Notes: generated by a model from the sequence alone, not told the origin. Counted from the stretch's first letter, positions 1 through 5,605 are shown. The stretch: 5,605 nt of DNA from Bacteroidales bacterium (GCA_024400715.1 JAKSMH010000093.1:1-5605); one strand, 5' to 3'. Numbers and translations: made by a program.

Positions 1-558
1 ATAGGCTGCACGGCAGGCAGAACCTTCTTCACAATCCGCGGAGCAACGCGCTTGAGGACCTTCTTCTCGGCCTCCACCGCCGGCTTCTTGTCCGGCATCT
101 TGGCGACTTTCTTGGTCCGCTTCGCGGCCGCTGCCTTCGCCAGGACCGAGGCCTGAACCGGTTCCGCTGCCCGTTCCCGTACCGCTACCGCCGCCTTTGC
201 CGCCGCCATTGCCGCGACGGTACATCGCATTGGGGTCCGGTTTGGGTTCTTCAACGGCTTGCGTCTTGTTGGTGGTGGGTTTGCGAACGTGACTTGTTGG
301 AACGGCAGGCGCTTCCTCCGCGTTCTGCGTGGCTATCTGTTCGGCCGAACTGCTTGTCTGACGCTGCTGGCTGGGTGCCTCAACACCTCCTCCACCTCCG
401 CCGCCAATCGAATTTAATTCGATTAAAAGCGCTTTCTTGGCTGGCGGTGGCGGAACCGTCCTCGTGAAGCCACAGCATATCATAAAGACCGTCAACAAGC
501 CCATAGCTACAACGGTGGCAATGCCTGATATGATTCTGTATTTCTTTTCGTCGTTCAT
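1..558 (-). CDS. tonB: TonB-family energy transducer, 3'-truncated at window edge
   Basis: This gene encodes the N-terminal part of a TonB-like protein, which links the ExbB/ExbD proton motor in the inner membrane to outer-membrane TonB-dependent transporters. The ATG at 558 gives a short charged cytoplasmic start (MNDEKKYR), then one membrane anchor at about residues 9-31. Next come a Pro run followed by AKKALLIEL (36-48), a seven-Gly tract (52-58), a Gln/Ser/Ala-rich stretch, an EEPKPDPNAMY motif (103-113) and a Gly/Ser/Thr linker (116-144). This order is typical of the TonB found after exbB-exbD in Bacteroidales. The C-terminal domain that contacts transporters would lie beyond the left edge, so function rests on the N-terminus and on operon context. 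The frame stays open to base 1 (186 codons), but residues 145-186 do not look like TonB: the sequence turns Glu/Gln/Arg/Cys-rich and has poor codon structure. Identity is secure for residues 1-144 and doubtful after that. No clear ribosome binding site is visible, as is usual in this phylum. Confidence 0.85.
   Translation of the reverse strand, partial: MNDEKKYRIISGIATVVAMGLLTVFMICCGFTRTVPPPPAKKALLIELNSIGGGGGGGVEAPSQQRQTSSSAEQIATQNAEEAPAVPTSHVRKPTTNKTQAVEEPKPDPNAMYRRGNGGGKGGGSGTGTGSGTGSGLGPGEGSGREADQESRQDAGQEAGGGGREEGPQARCSADCEEGSACRAAY
3..209 (-). other. Shifted-frame Lys/Ala-rich coding signal at the left end (possible chimera or frameshift)
   Basis: On the minus strand, one base out of the tonB frame, an open frame with an internal ATG at 209 runs 69 codons to the edge without a stop. 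From about base 137 leftwards it encodes a basic peptide with AKAAAAKRTKKVAKMPDKKP, then EAEKKVLKRV and PRIVKKVLP. Of the 38 codons from its Lys25 to Lys62, 33 end in G or C, and 12 of the 13 lysines use AAG. The tonB frame over codons 145-186 has only 15 of 42 codons ending in G or C. Bases 1-180 are about 64% G+C, clearly richer than the neighbouring genes. The Ala-rich upstream part is only the shifted reading of the Gly linker, so the true start of this signal is probably between about 125 and 150. I do not recognise the peptide. It could be foreign DNA joined to tonB, the result of an indel, or chance in a biased sequence. Confidence 0.4.
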
Positions 559-598
559 TTTATCGATAGTGAATTTCGTCGAATCTTTTTGTCGTTTT

Positions 599-614
599 TA
601 TGCGAAGACGCATA
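599..614 (-). other. 6-bp perfect hairpin in the exbD-tonB spacer
   Basis: The arms TATGCG and CGCATA (599-604 and 609-614) pair perfectly around a four-base loop. In the exbD-tonB transcript the hairpin lies about 40 nt upstream of the tonB start and about 20 nt downstream of the G-rich heptad repeat. In the sense direction it is followed by A-rich rather than U-rich sequence, so it does not look like an intrinsic terminator. A role in RNA processing or stability is possible but unproven. Confidence 0.4.
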
Positions 615-632
615 CGCTATTACTCTTTTTGC

Positions 633-660
633 TCAACCCTTAACCCTTAACCCTCAACCC
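633..660 (-). repeat. Four-unit heptamer tandem repeat GGGTTRA with G-quadruplex pattern
   Basis: Four head-to-tail 7-base units fill the spacer just after the exbD stop codon: TYAACCC on the plus strand, GGGTTRA on the sense (minus) strand. The two inner sense units are GGGTTAA and the two outer ones GGGTTGA. On the sense strand this gives four GGG tracts (660-658, 653-651, 646-644, 639-637) separated by exactly four bases each (TTGA, TTAA, TTAA). That meets the standard pattern for an intramolecular three-tetrad G-quadruplex in DNA or mRNA. The repeat begins 7 nt after the exbD stop and ends about 75 nt before tonB. Confidence 0.85.
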
Positions 661-666
661 TCAAAA

Positions 667-1107
667 TTATTTGCCTTCCGTGGCGAGGACAATCTTGTAT
701 CTTTCGGCTTCTTCAAACTGCTCGTTCAATTCGTTGAGTACGTCCATTAAGGCAACGACATTCTCAACGGGAACCGACTTGTCGGCACGCAGGATGATGG
801 ATTTTTGCTCCGAATTGTCATTCACCGCAGCTTCCTGCAATGCGGGTAGCAACTCCTCGTACGGAATGGGCAGCGACTGGCTTCCTTCGGGATTGACGTA
901 GTAGTTCTTGTCCGCGTCAATGTAAACCTCAATGTTGCGCGATGCCAACTGCTTGCCTGAATTGCTCTTGGGCAACAAAAGATTGATGGCGTTTGGGGCA
1001 ACCAGCGTCGATGTGATCATAAAGAATATCAACAGCAAAAACACCAAGTCGGACATAGAAGCCGAGTTGAACTGGACATTTTGTTTATTGTGCAATTCTA
1101 TATTCAT
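667..1107 (-). CDS. exbD: ExbD/TolR-family biopolymer transport protein
   Basis: ExbD is the small inner-membrane subunit that, with ExbB, turns proton flow into work on TonB. The 146-residue length is normal for the family. A short cytoplasmic N-terminus leads into the signature SASMSDLVFLLLIFFMITST. Asp20 stands where the essential proton-carrying Asp of ExbD/TolR lies (Asp25 in E. coli ExbD), at the start of the single membrane segment (about 21-38). The rest (40-146) is the periplasmic domain, with typical features: NLLLPKS near its start, an EVYIDADKNYYVN strand, ILRADKSVPVENVVALMDVL at about 104-123, and a final strand YKIVLAT. TolR is the sister family with the same fold; the adjacent tonB-like gene favours ExbD. 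The start at 1107 gives exactly the expected N-terminus. The gene lies 51 nt after exbB and 108 nt before tonB on the same strand, so one operon is likely. Confidence 0.93.
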   Translation of the reverse strand: MNIELHNKQNVQFNSASMSDLVFLLLIFFMITSTLVAPNAINLLLPKSNSGKQLASRNIEVYIDADKNYYVNPEGSQSLPIPYEELLPALQEAAVNDNSEQKSIILRADKSVPVENVVALMDVLNELNEQFEEAERYKIVLATEGK

Positions 1108-1158
1108 CGTCGTAATTCTAAAATTAATAATTGATTTAATTTATTGATAACGAGAGAA

Positions 1159-1851
1159 TTACATAGGTTCGTGAAGCAGATCCATAAACTCTGTGGATTT
1201 GGCTTCCAGCATATACACCACGTTAGAAATACGGCTGACCAATATGTTATAGAAGAAGTAGGCAATGATACCCACAATCAAACCACCCACAGTGGTAATC
1301 ATAGCGGTGTAAATACCTGTTGACAAGGTGTTTACATCCAAATTATTGGGGTTGGCGGCCATGTTGTGGAAGGCGATGACCATACCGACAACGGTACCTA
1401 AGAAACCCAACATCGGACCGGCTCCGGAAATGGTGCCAATCACGGAAACCCTTTTTTCCAAACGCTGGATTTCCAATTTTCCCGTGTTTTCAATGGCTGC
1501 GGCGATGTCGTTGAGAGGTTTGCCTAAACGCGAAAGTCCTTTTTCTATCATTCTTGCCAATGGCGTGTCATTGCCTTTGCAAAGGGCTACGGCAGATTCG
1601 ATTTTTCCATCGTGAATGAAATCCTTGATGTTGTTCATAAAATTGCGATCTTCCTTGCTCGCCTTGTTCAAAACCAACAATCTCTCCACAAAAAGATAAA
1701 TAGCCAAGCAAAGCATAACAATCAAGGGCAACATAATCCACAAACTCGCTGGGTCAAAAACCAATTTGAATATGCTGAGTTCTTCTTCCTTAACCTCGGT
1801 GGCTGCTTCGCTGACAGGGGCCACGGCCTGTAATAAAGTTAGGTAATTCAT
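1159..1851 (-). CDS. exbB: ExbB/TolQ/MotA-family proton channel protein
   Basis: ExbB is the multi-pass subunit of the Ton motor; a pentamer of it surrounds ExbD and forms the proton path. The 230-residue protein has a non-conserved N-terminus (1-35), membrane helix 1 at about 37-57, a cytoplasmic domain (about 60-134, with the family pattern ALCKGNDTPLARMIEKGL at 89-106), helix 2 at about 135-163 (GPMLGFLGTVVGM) and helix 3 at about 176-204 (TAMITTVGGLIVG). Thr153 and Thr187 align by eye with the pore threonines Thr148 and Thr181 of E. coli ExbB. The GFLGTVVGM and ITTVGGL motifs mark the MotA/TolQ/ExbB channel family. It is the first gene of a leftward operon with exbD and tonB, which favours ExbB over TolQ. 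The ATG at 1851 is the only start that keeps the usual N-terminus; an AT-rich leader with a possible -7 box lies just upstream. Confidence 0.93.
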   Translation of the reverse strand: MNYLTLLQAVAPVSEAATEVKEEELSIFKLVFDPASLWIMLPLIVMLCLAIYLFVERLLVLNKASKEDRNFMNNIKDFIHDGKIESAVALCKGNDTPLARMIEKGLSRLGKPLNDIAAAIENTGKLEIQRLEKRVSVIGTISGAGPMLGFLGTVVGMVIAFHNMAANPNNLDVNTLSTGIYTAMITTVGGLIVGIIAYFFYNILVSRISNVVYMLEAKSTEFMDLLHEPM

Positions 1852-1867
1852 AGTTCAAAAATTTTTA

Positions 1868-1875
1868 CAAAAATA
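1868..1875 (-). promoter_or_regulatory. Candidate Bacteroidetes -7 box for the exbB-exbD-tonB operon
   Basis: The minus strand reads TATTTTTG from 1875 to 1868, a full match to the Bacteroidetes -7 consensus TAnnTTTG. It would place transcription start near 1861, leaving a leader of only about 10 nt before the exbB ATG. No good -33 TTG element is visible at the expected distance. The box also lies in an A/T-rich inverted repeat region (ATTTTT-AC-AAAAAT, 1861-1874), so a chance match is quite possible. Confidence 0.3.
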
Positions 1876-1977
1876 CTATTACTCTGCTTATTCTGTTTAT
1901 TTTACATAACGAAAATTCTAACAAGTTATTGTTGATATTCTTTCTGAAAAAAATTATATCGTTACAATAAAAAATCG

Positions 1978-1985
1978 TACTTTTG
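1978..1985 (+). promoter_or_regulatory. Candidate Bacteroidetes -7 box for ftsK
   Basis: TACTTTTG matches the Bacteroidetes housekeeping -7 consensus TAnnTTTG. It would set transcription start near 1992 and a leader of about 30 nt to the ftsK ATG at 2022, a normal distance. A matching -33 TTTG is not evident about 19-20 bases upstream, which weakens the call. Confidence 0.5.
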
Positions 1986-2021
1986 TAAGATATTTATTTA
2001 TATACTTGAGAAAGTTCTACT

Positions 2022-4712
2022 ATGTATAATGCCCGTCAAAAAAAGAAAGTGCAACCGCCGGTTAACAACCGGGTCAAATCGCTGAAACTGACCTCGCATA
2101 AGGCAGCGGCTAAGACCAAGAAAAGCAAAAAGTCGAAAGGCAAAAAAGAAGGTGCCTCTTCTGCTCATTCGTTTCGCTTGTTCGGTCCTCGGACTTTGCA
2201 GATATACGGCATCGTCTTACTGGCCTTCTCCCTCTTGTTAGTAGTATCCCTTGTGTCCAACTTCTTCCATCATACCGTCGATATTTCTCACGTTAAATCT
2301 ACCACTGAACCGGGCAATGTGGCTGGTACGCTTGGAGCGCATCTCGCTTATTATTTTGTGGATGGATGTATGGGTATCTTTTCTGTCGGCTTTGCTTTCC
2401 TGTTTTTCCTCTACGGTGTTCGACTGGCTTTCGGAAAAAGTATCTTGCCCCTTTTTAAGACTTCGGTAACCACCATCCTGGTTATGGCTTGGCTCTCAAT
2501 ACTTTTCGGTCTTTTCTGCGCCAATACCGATGCCGAATTCCTTTCCGGCTCCTTTGGTAATTACTTGTCAGAACTGCTCCATGCCAATGTGGGTTGGGCC
2601 ATCTCGATATTGATTATGATTGTGTTACTGTTCGTTATCCTGATTCTATGCTTCGGCTTCTCTATGAATACCCTGCTGAAGGTGAAATTGCCTCATCCAC
2701 AACATCATAATCAAGAAGAAGATGATGAAGAAGATGAAGAAGATGATGACAAACCCGCTCGCAAGTCGCTATTTGGTAAAAATCGTCAAAAAAAGAAGGA
2801 TGTGGAGCTTGAACATCAAAACGAAGATACGAAATTGTCCGATTTGTATATTACCAATAAAAATGAACTCAGCGACGAATATCGTGGCAATGTGTTTACC
2901 TTTGACGAACCAAAGCAACCTGACACATCAACTTCCGAAGACGTTAAGGTCGAAGACTTTTTCCAAAAAACGGACAACCAGCCGATAACATCCAATCTTG
3001 TCGCTCCGTCGCAGGAAAAGAAAATGCACGAAGAGGTTCCGTTTGAGGTGAAAATCGCAACAGGTGAATCCGAAGCGGACGAACAGACGGATTTGGCCGA
3101 GGATGAAGATGTCCCGGCATTGGACGGCGATTCTTCCGAAGAGGTTGAAAATGCTCTTCCGGCAGAACCACTTGAAGATTATGACCCTCGCAAGGATTTG
3201 TCATTCTACCAATTCCCAACCTTGGACTTGTTGAATGATTACCCGGCCAAGGAAGCCAACGAGGAGCAAATGCGTCGGGAACTGACCGAAAAGAAGGTGC
3301 GTATCGAGCAAACACTGAATAATTTCGGTATCAGCATCAAGAATATCACGGCTACGGTTGGTCCAACCGTGACGCTGTATGAAATCGTTCCGGCGGAAGG
3401 CGTGCGTATCAGCAAGATCAAAAACCTGGAAGACGATATCGCCTTGAGCTTGGCCGCACTTGGCATCCGTATCATCGCTCCTATTCCGGGACGCGGCACC
3501 ATCGGTATCGAAGTGCCCAATAAGTCGCCAAATATTGTTTCGATGAAGCACGTGCTGGCTTCCGATAAGTTCAAGAACAACAAGTTTGAATTGCCTATCG
3601 CCTTGGGCAAGACCATCAGCAACGAACCTTTCGTGGTCGATTTGTCCAAGATGCCGCACCTCTTGATGGCCGGCGCGACCGGTCAGGGTAAGTCCGTGGG
3701 TTTGAATGCCATCATCACCTCATTGCTTTATACCAAGCATCCTTCCGAATTGAAATTTGTCCTGGTGGATCCTAAAAAAGTGGAATTTACGCTATATTCC
3801 GCTATCGAAGATCATTATTTGGCCAAACTTCCCGAAGAGGAAGAGGCTATCATCACCGATACCAAAAAAGTAGTGCGTACGCTCAATTCGCTCTGCGTGG
3901 AAATGGACCAGCGTTATGATTTGCTGAAATTGGCCAAGACGAGAAATATCAAGGAATACAATGCCAAGTTCTGTTCCCGCAAGCTGTCTCCGGCCTTGGG
4001 TCACCGCTACCTTCCCTATATTGTCTTGATTATCGATGAGTTCGGCGATTTGATTATGACAGCCGGTCGCGAGGTGGAATTGCCTATCGCCCGTTTGGCC
4101 CAGCTGGCACGTGCTATCGGCATCCATTTGGTTATCGCTACCCAACGTCCTTCCGTCAATATTATCACGGGTATGATCAAAGCCAACTTCCCGGCCCGTA
4201 TCGCTTTCCGCGTGACATCCATCGTGGATTCACGTACCATCTTGGACGGCAGCGGCGCCAATCAGTTGATTGGTAAGGGTGATATGCTCATTTCTACCGG
4301 CAGCGACTTAATCCGTTTGCAATGTGCCTTTGTCGATACACCGGAAGTGGAACGTGTCGCCAATTTCATTGAAGAACAACAGGCCTATCCCGAGGCCTTC
4401 CTTCTGCCGTATGTTCCCGATACCGACAGCAGTGACAAAATGGGCGACGAGGATGATAGTCCGATAAATTCAGATGAGATTGATTCCTACTTCGTGGAAG
4501 CGGCAAAACTCATCGTACAGTCACAGCAGGGCTCTACATCAAGCATTCAAAGAAAACTGAAACTGGGATATCATAGGGCAGGTCGTATTATGGACCAATT
4601 GGAGGAATTTGGAGTCGTGGGACCGGCTGAACGAAGTGGAAAACCTCGTGAAGTTAAGGTGAAAACACAGGAAGAACTTCAACTTATTTTCCAAAAAATG
4701 GGCTTGTTTTAA
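2022..4712 (+). CDS. ftsK: FtsK/SpoIIIE-family DNA translocase
   Basis: FtsK is a septum-anchored hexameric ATPase that pumps double-stranded DNA to clear and resolve chromosome termini during division. The 896-residue protein starts with a Lys-rich cytoplasmic tail (about 7-42), followed by four likely membrane helices (about 58-80, 112-137, 147-167, 188-213), then a long acidic, probably disordered linker (about 225-400). The alpha/beta motor follows (about 410-790): Walker A GATGQGKS at 551-558, LVDPKK at 581-586, Walker B LIIDEFGDL at 669-677, IATQRP at 705-710 and FPARIAFRV at 723-731. The C-terminal winged-helix gamma domain (about 817-880) ends with the SIQRKLKLGYHRAGRIMDQL helix region, the part that reads orienting sequences and contacts XerD in E. 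coli. All catalytic motifs are intact, so it should be functional. The ATG at 2022 is supported by the basic tail before the first helix; there is no strong ribosome binding site. The gene is divergent from exbB and 74 nt upstream of the lolA-like gene. Confidence 0.97.
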   Translation: MYNARQKKKVQPPVNNRVKSLKLTSHKAAAKTKKSKKSKGKKEGASSAHSFRLFGPRTLQIYGIVLLAFSLLLVVSLVSNFFHHTVDISHVKSTTEPGNVAGTLGAHLAYYFVDGCMGIFSVGFAFLFFLYGVRLAFGKSILPLFKTSVTTILVMAWLSILFGLFCANTDAEFLSGSFGNYLSELLHANVGWAISILIMIVLLFVILILCFGFSMNTLLKVKLPHPQHHNQEEDDEEDEEDDDKPARKSLFGKNRQKKKDVELEHQNEDTKLSDLYITNKNELSDEYRGNVFTFDEPKQPDTSTSEDVKVEDFFQKTDNQPITSNLVAPSQEKKMHEEVPFEVKIATGESEADEQTDLAEDEDVPALDGDSSEEVENALPAEPLEDYDPRKDLSFYQFPTLDLLNDYPAKEANEEQMRRELTEKKVRIEQTLNNFGISIKNITATVGPTVTLYEIVPAEGVRISKIKNLEDDIALSLAALGIRIIAPIPGRGTIGIEVPNKSPNIVSMKHVLASDKFKNNKFELPIALGKTISNEPFVVDLSKMPHLLMAGATGQGKSVGLNAIITSLLYTKHPSELKFVLVDPKKVEFTLYSAIEDHYLAKLPEEEEAIITDTKKVVRTLNSLCVEMDQRYDLLKLAKTRNIKEYNAKFCSRKLSPALGHRYLPYIVLIIDEFGDLIMTAGREVELPIARLAQLARAIGIHLVIATQRPSVNIITGMIKANFPARIAFRVTSIVDSRTILDGSGANQLIGKGDMLISTGSDLIRLQCAFVDTPEVERVANFIEEQQAYPEAFLLPYVPDTDSSDKMGDEDDSPINSDEIDSYFVEAAKLIVQSQQGSTSSIQRKLKLGYHRAGRIMDQLEEFGVVGPAERSGKPREVKVKTQEELQLIFQKMGLF
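2715..2750 (+). repeat. GAA/GAT trinucleotide tract inside ftsK
   Basis: Twelve successive GAA, GAT or GAC codons encode the uninterrupted acidic run at residues 232-243 (EEDDEEDEEDDD), directly after the last membrane helix and a His/Pro-rich bridge (LPHPQHH). Such in-frame triplet tracts can change length by replication slippage without breaking the gene. The run begins the disordered linker of FtsK. Confidence 0.8.
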
Positions 4713-4786
4713 ACTTTCTACTATTTAAAATATCAAAAATATAATATTAATGCAAATATAGCCCTCGGGCTTCAATACGATAAGAT
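4713..4786 (+). other. ftsK-lolA spacer with a short GC-rich inverted repeat
   Basis: This 74-nt AT-rich spacer holds one GC-rich island, AGCCCTCGGGCT at 4760-4771, with 5-bp complementary arms around only two central bases. The loop is too small for a normal hairpin and no T-tract follows, so it is not a convincing terminator. I see no TAnnTTTG box, which fits read-through from ftsK into the lolA-like gene, but an internal promoter cannot be excluded. Confidence 0.35.
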
Positions 4787-5428
4787 ATGAAAAGATTAAC
4801 CTTCTTATTAGCATTTGTTTTCTTGACCGTAGGTCTGTTGGCTCAAGATGTCGATGGTGGTGCAACGCCTATCCTGAAAAAATTGTCCGCCAAGTATCTC
4901 GCCTATTCAACTATGAAGATTGATTATACCTATAAGTGCGAACAAAACGAGAAAGTGGTTGATACAAAGACGGGTACAATGACGATAAAAGGCGATAAAT
5001 ATACTTTCGTCTTCGGCAATCAAACCAGTTTTTGCGATGGCAAGACGCTTTGGAATTATCAAAAAGACATTAACGAGGTTTCGATTTTCGAATATATCGA
5101 AGCGGAAGACAACCTTTTGAATCCCGCTAATATTTTGTCGGATTGGGCAAAAGAATATCGGGCTAAATTTATCCGTGAGGAAACTGCCAATGGAAAAATC
5201 CTGCAAATTATTGACCTGATGCCCATCAAATCCAGTTCGTTTTATAAGATGCGCCTGATTATCGATAAGTCAAAACAAGAAATTAAAAGCATATCCGCCT
5301 ACGAAAAAGGTAAAACCATTTACACCTATTCCATAGATAAGTTTGTGACCAACGTGACCTTGGACGATGCTTCTTTTCGCTTTGACGTAAAAGCTCATCC
5401 TGATGTAGATGTTAACGATATGAGATAA
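4787..5428 (+). CDS. LolA-like periplasmic lipoprotein carrier
   Basis: This is a 213-residue exported protein of the LolA-like family (COG2834 type), expected to shuttle lipoproteins or other acylated cargo through the periplasm to the outer membrane. The N-terminus is a clear signal peptide: basic MKR, hydrophobic core TFLLAFVFLTVGLL, and a probable cleavage after Ala19 (LLA-QD). The mature part has the family layout: a helical start (LKKLSAKYLAYSTMKIDYTY), beta strands around TGTMTIKGDKYTF (62-74), the typical DGKTLWNYQKDINEVSI at 84-100, LNPANIL at 111-117, and a strand-rich C-terminal half that forms the open barrel. Length is normal. It follows ftsK by 74 nt and ends one base before a lipoprotein gene. 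Bacteroidota often carry several LolA-like paralogues, so whether this one is the main carrier cannot be told from the sequence. Confidence 0.85.
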   Translation: MKRLTFLLAFVFLTVGLLAQDVDGGATPILKKLSAKYLAYSTMKIDYTYKCEQNEKVVDTKTGTMTIKGDKYTFVFGNQTSFCDGKTLWNYQKDINEVSIFEYIEAEDNLLNPANILSDWAKEYRAKFIREETANGKILQIIDLMPIKSSSFYKMRLIIDKSKQEIKSISAYEKGKTIYTYSIDKFVTNVTLDDASFRFDVKAHPDVDVNDMR

Positions 5429-5429
5429 A

Positions 5430-5605
5430 ATGAGAACGGTAGGTCTGTTTAGCGTTTTCCTGTTGATGATTTTCATCTTGGCTTCGTGCGATTCAACCAA
5501 GGTGTTGAAGGACAATCAGTATATGCTGATGAAGAATACCGTCACGATGAGCGATGTGAAAGGGGATGAATTTTCCAGTATGGTGGATTATGTTTTGCCG
5601 TTGCC
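5430..5605 (+). CDS. Outer-membrane lipoprotein, probable TamL/BamA-superfamily protein, N-terminal fragment
   Basis: An ATG one base after the lolA-like stop opens a frame that runs to the right edge (58 full codons plus two bases). The start MRTVGLFSVFLLMIFILASC is a lipoprotein signal peptide with lipobox LASC, so Cys20 would be lipidated after cleavage by signal peptidase II. The mature start (DSTKVLKDNQYMLMKNTVTM) and the later SSMVDYVLPLP resemble by eye the start of TamL, the lipid-anchored TamA/BamA relative of Bacteroidota, where a short pattern like 'K.L..G.YLL.KN' is followed by a 'DYI.P.PN' segment. The diagnostic POTRA and barrel domains lie off the window, so this is a family-level guess; a different outer-membrane lipoprotein is possible. 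The one-base spacing indicates translational coupling with the lolA-like gene. Confidence 0.6.
   Translation, partial: MRTVGLFSVFLLMIFILASCDSTKVLKDNQYMLMKNTVTMSDVKGDEFSSMVDYVLPL

Larger units (their letters stand above)
1852..2021. promoter_or_regulatory. Divergent intergenic promoter region between exbB and ftsK
   Basis: These 170 bp of strongly AT-rich sequence separate two divergent transcription units and must hold the promoter for ftsK and probably that of the exbB operon. No RNA gene or small reading frame is apparent in it. Apart from the two candidate -7 boxes and the short A/T inverted repeat at 1861-1874, I see no convincing operator. Confidence 0.6.

Noticed and set aside
561..568. 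TATCGATA palindrome just upstream of the tonB start as an operator
   Set aside because: An 8-base palindrome in AT-rich DNA is expected by chance, and there is no second copy or promoter next to it.
437..643. Plus-strand open frame opposite tonB and its upstream spacer
   Set aside because: It is antisense to the well-supported tonB N-terminus, starts inside the complement of the Pro/Gly codons, and has no family likeness; it ends in the heptad repeat.
2944..3659. Three long minus-strand open frames within ftsK
   Set aside because: They overlap each other in different frames opposite a clear FtsK motor region, and their composition is what is expected for shadows of a strongly coding sequence.
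3792..4261. Minus-strand open frames opposite the FtsK Walker B region
   Set aside because: They are mirror frames of the conserved ATPase core, with no signal, motif or start context of their own.
4760..4771. AGCCCTCGGGCT inverted repeat as an ftsK terminator
   Set aside because: The two-base loop is too small for a stable hairpin and no T-run follows on either strand at useful distance.
4825..5452. Short shared sequence GTAGGTCTGTT in the lolA-like and TamL-like signal peptide coding regions
   Set aside because: It is only 11 bases, encodes parts of hydrophobic signal peptides, and has no further similarity around it; chance is enough.
1..5605. CRISPR array, tRNA/rRNA genes, insertion sequences or phage genes
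   Set aside because: No spaced direct repeats, no tRNA-like cloverleaf, no transposase or integrase motifs and no terminal inverted repeats were seen; nearly all of the window is explained by housekeeping envelope genes.

Overview
This 5.6 kb window looks like Bacteroidota DNA, most likely order Bacteroidales. The gene families all have Bacteroidales-type sequences: an ExbB/ExbD/TonB cluster whose TonB has a Gly/Ser/Thr linker, an FtsK with a long acidic linker and an IIDEFGDL Walker B, a LolA-like carrier, and the start of a TamL-like outer membrane lipoprotein. Clear Shine-Dalgarno sites are absent, and TAnnTTTG (-7 type) boxes lie in the AT-rich divergent promoter region. Both ends cut through genes, so the window is a fragment or a short contig.

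Minus strand, positions 1-1851: a Ton energy-transduction operon transcribed leftwards as exbB (1159-1851), exbD (667-1107) and a 3'-truncated tonB (558 down to the left edge). ExbB and ExbD form the proton-driven inner-membrane motor, and TonB carries the energy to outer-membrane TonB-dependent (SusC-type) transporters. The exbD-tonB spacer holds a four-unit heptamer repeat that makes a textbook G-quadruplex pattern on the sense strand, followed by a 6-bp hairpin. The last ~125 bases at the left edge look foreign to tonB: the good coding signal moves to another frame and encodes a Lys/Ala-rich peptide.

Positions 1852-2021: a 170-bp AT-rich divergent intergenic region with one candidate -7 box in each direction.

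Plus strand, positions 2022-5605: ftsK (2022-4712), a LolA-like periplasmic carrier (4787-5428) and, one base later, the first 59 residues of an outer-membrane lipoprotein that resembles TamL (5430 to the right edge). The lolA-like and tamL-like genes are almost certainly co-transcribed, and ftsK may be in the same unit. The three link chromosome segregation at the septum with lipoprotein and outer-membrane biogenesis.

I do not see a clearly new multi-gene system here. The observations most worth a second look are the frame and composition break at the left end and the G-quadruplex-like repeat between exbD and tonB.
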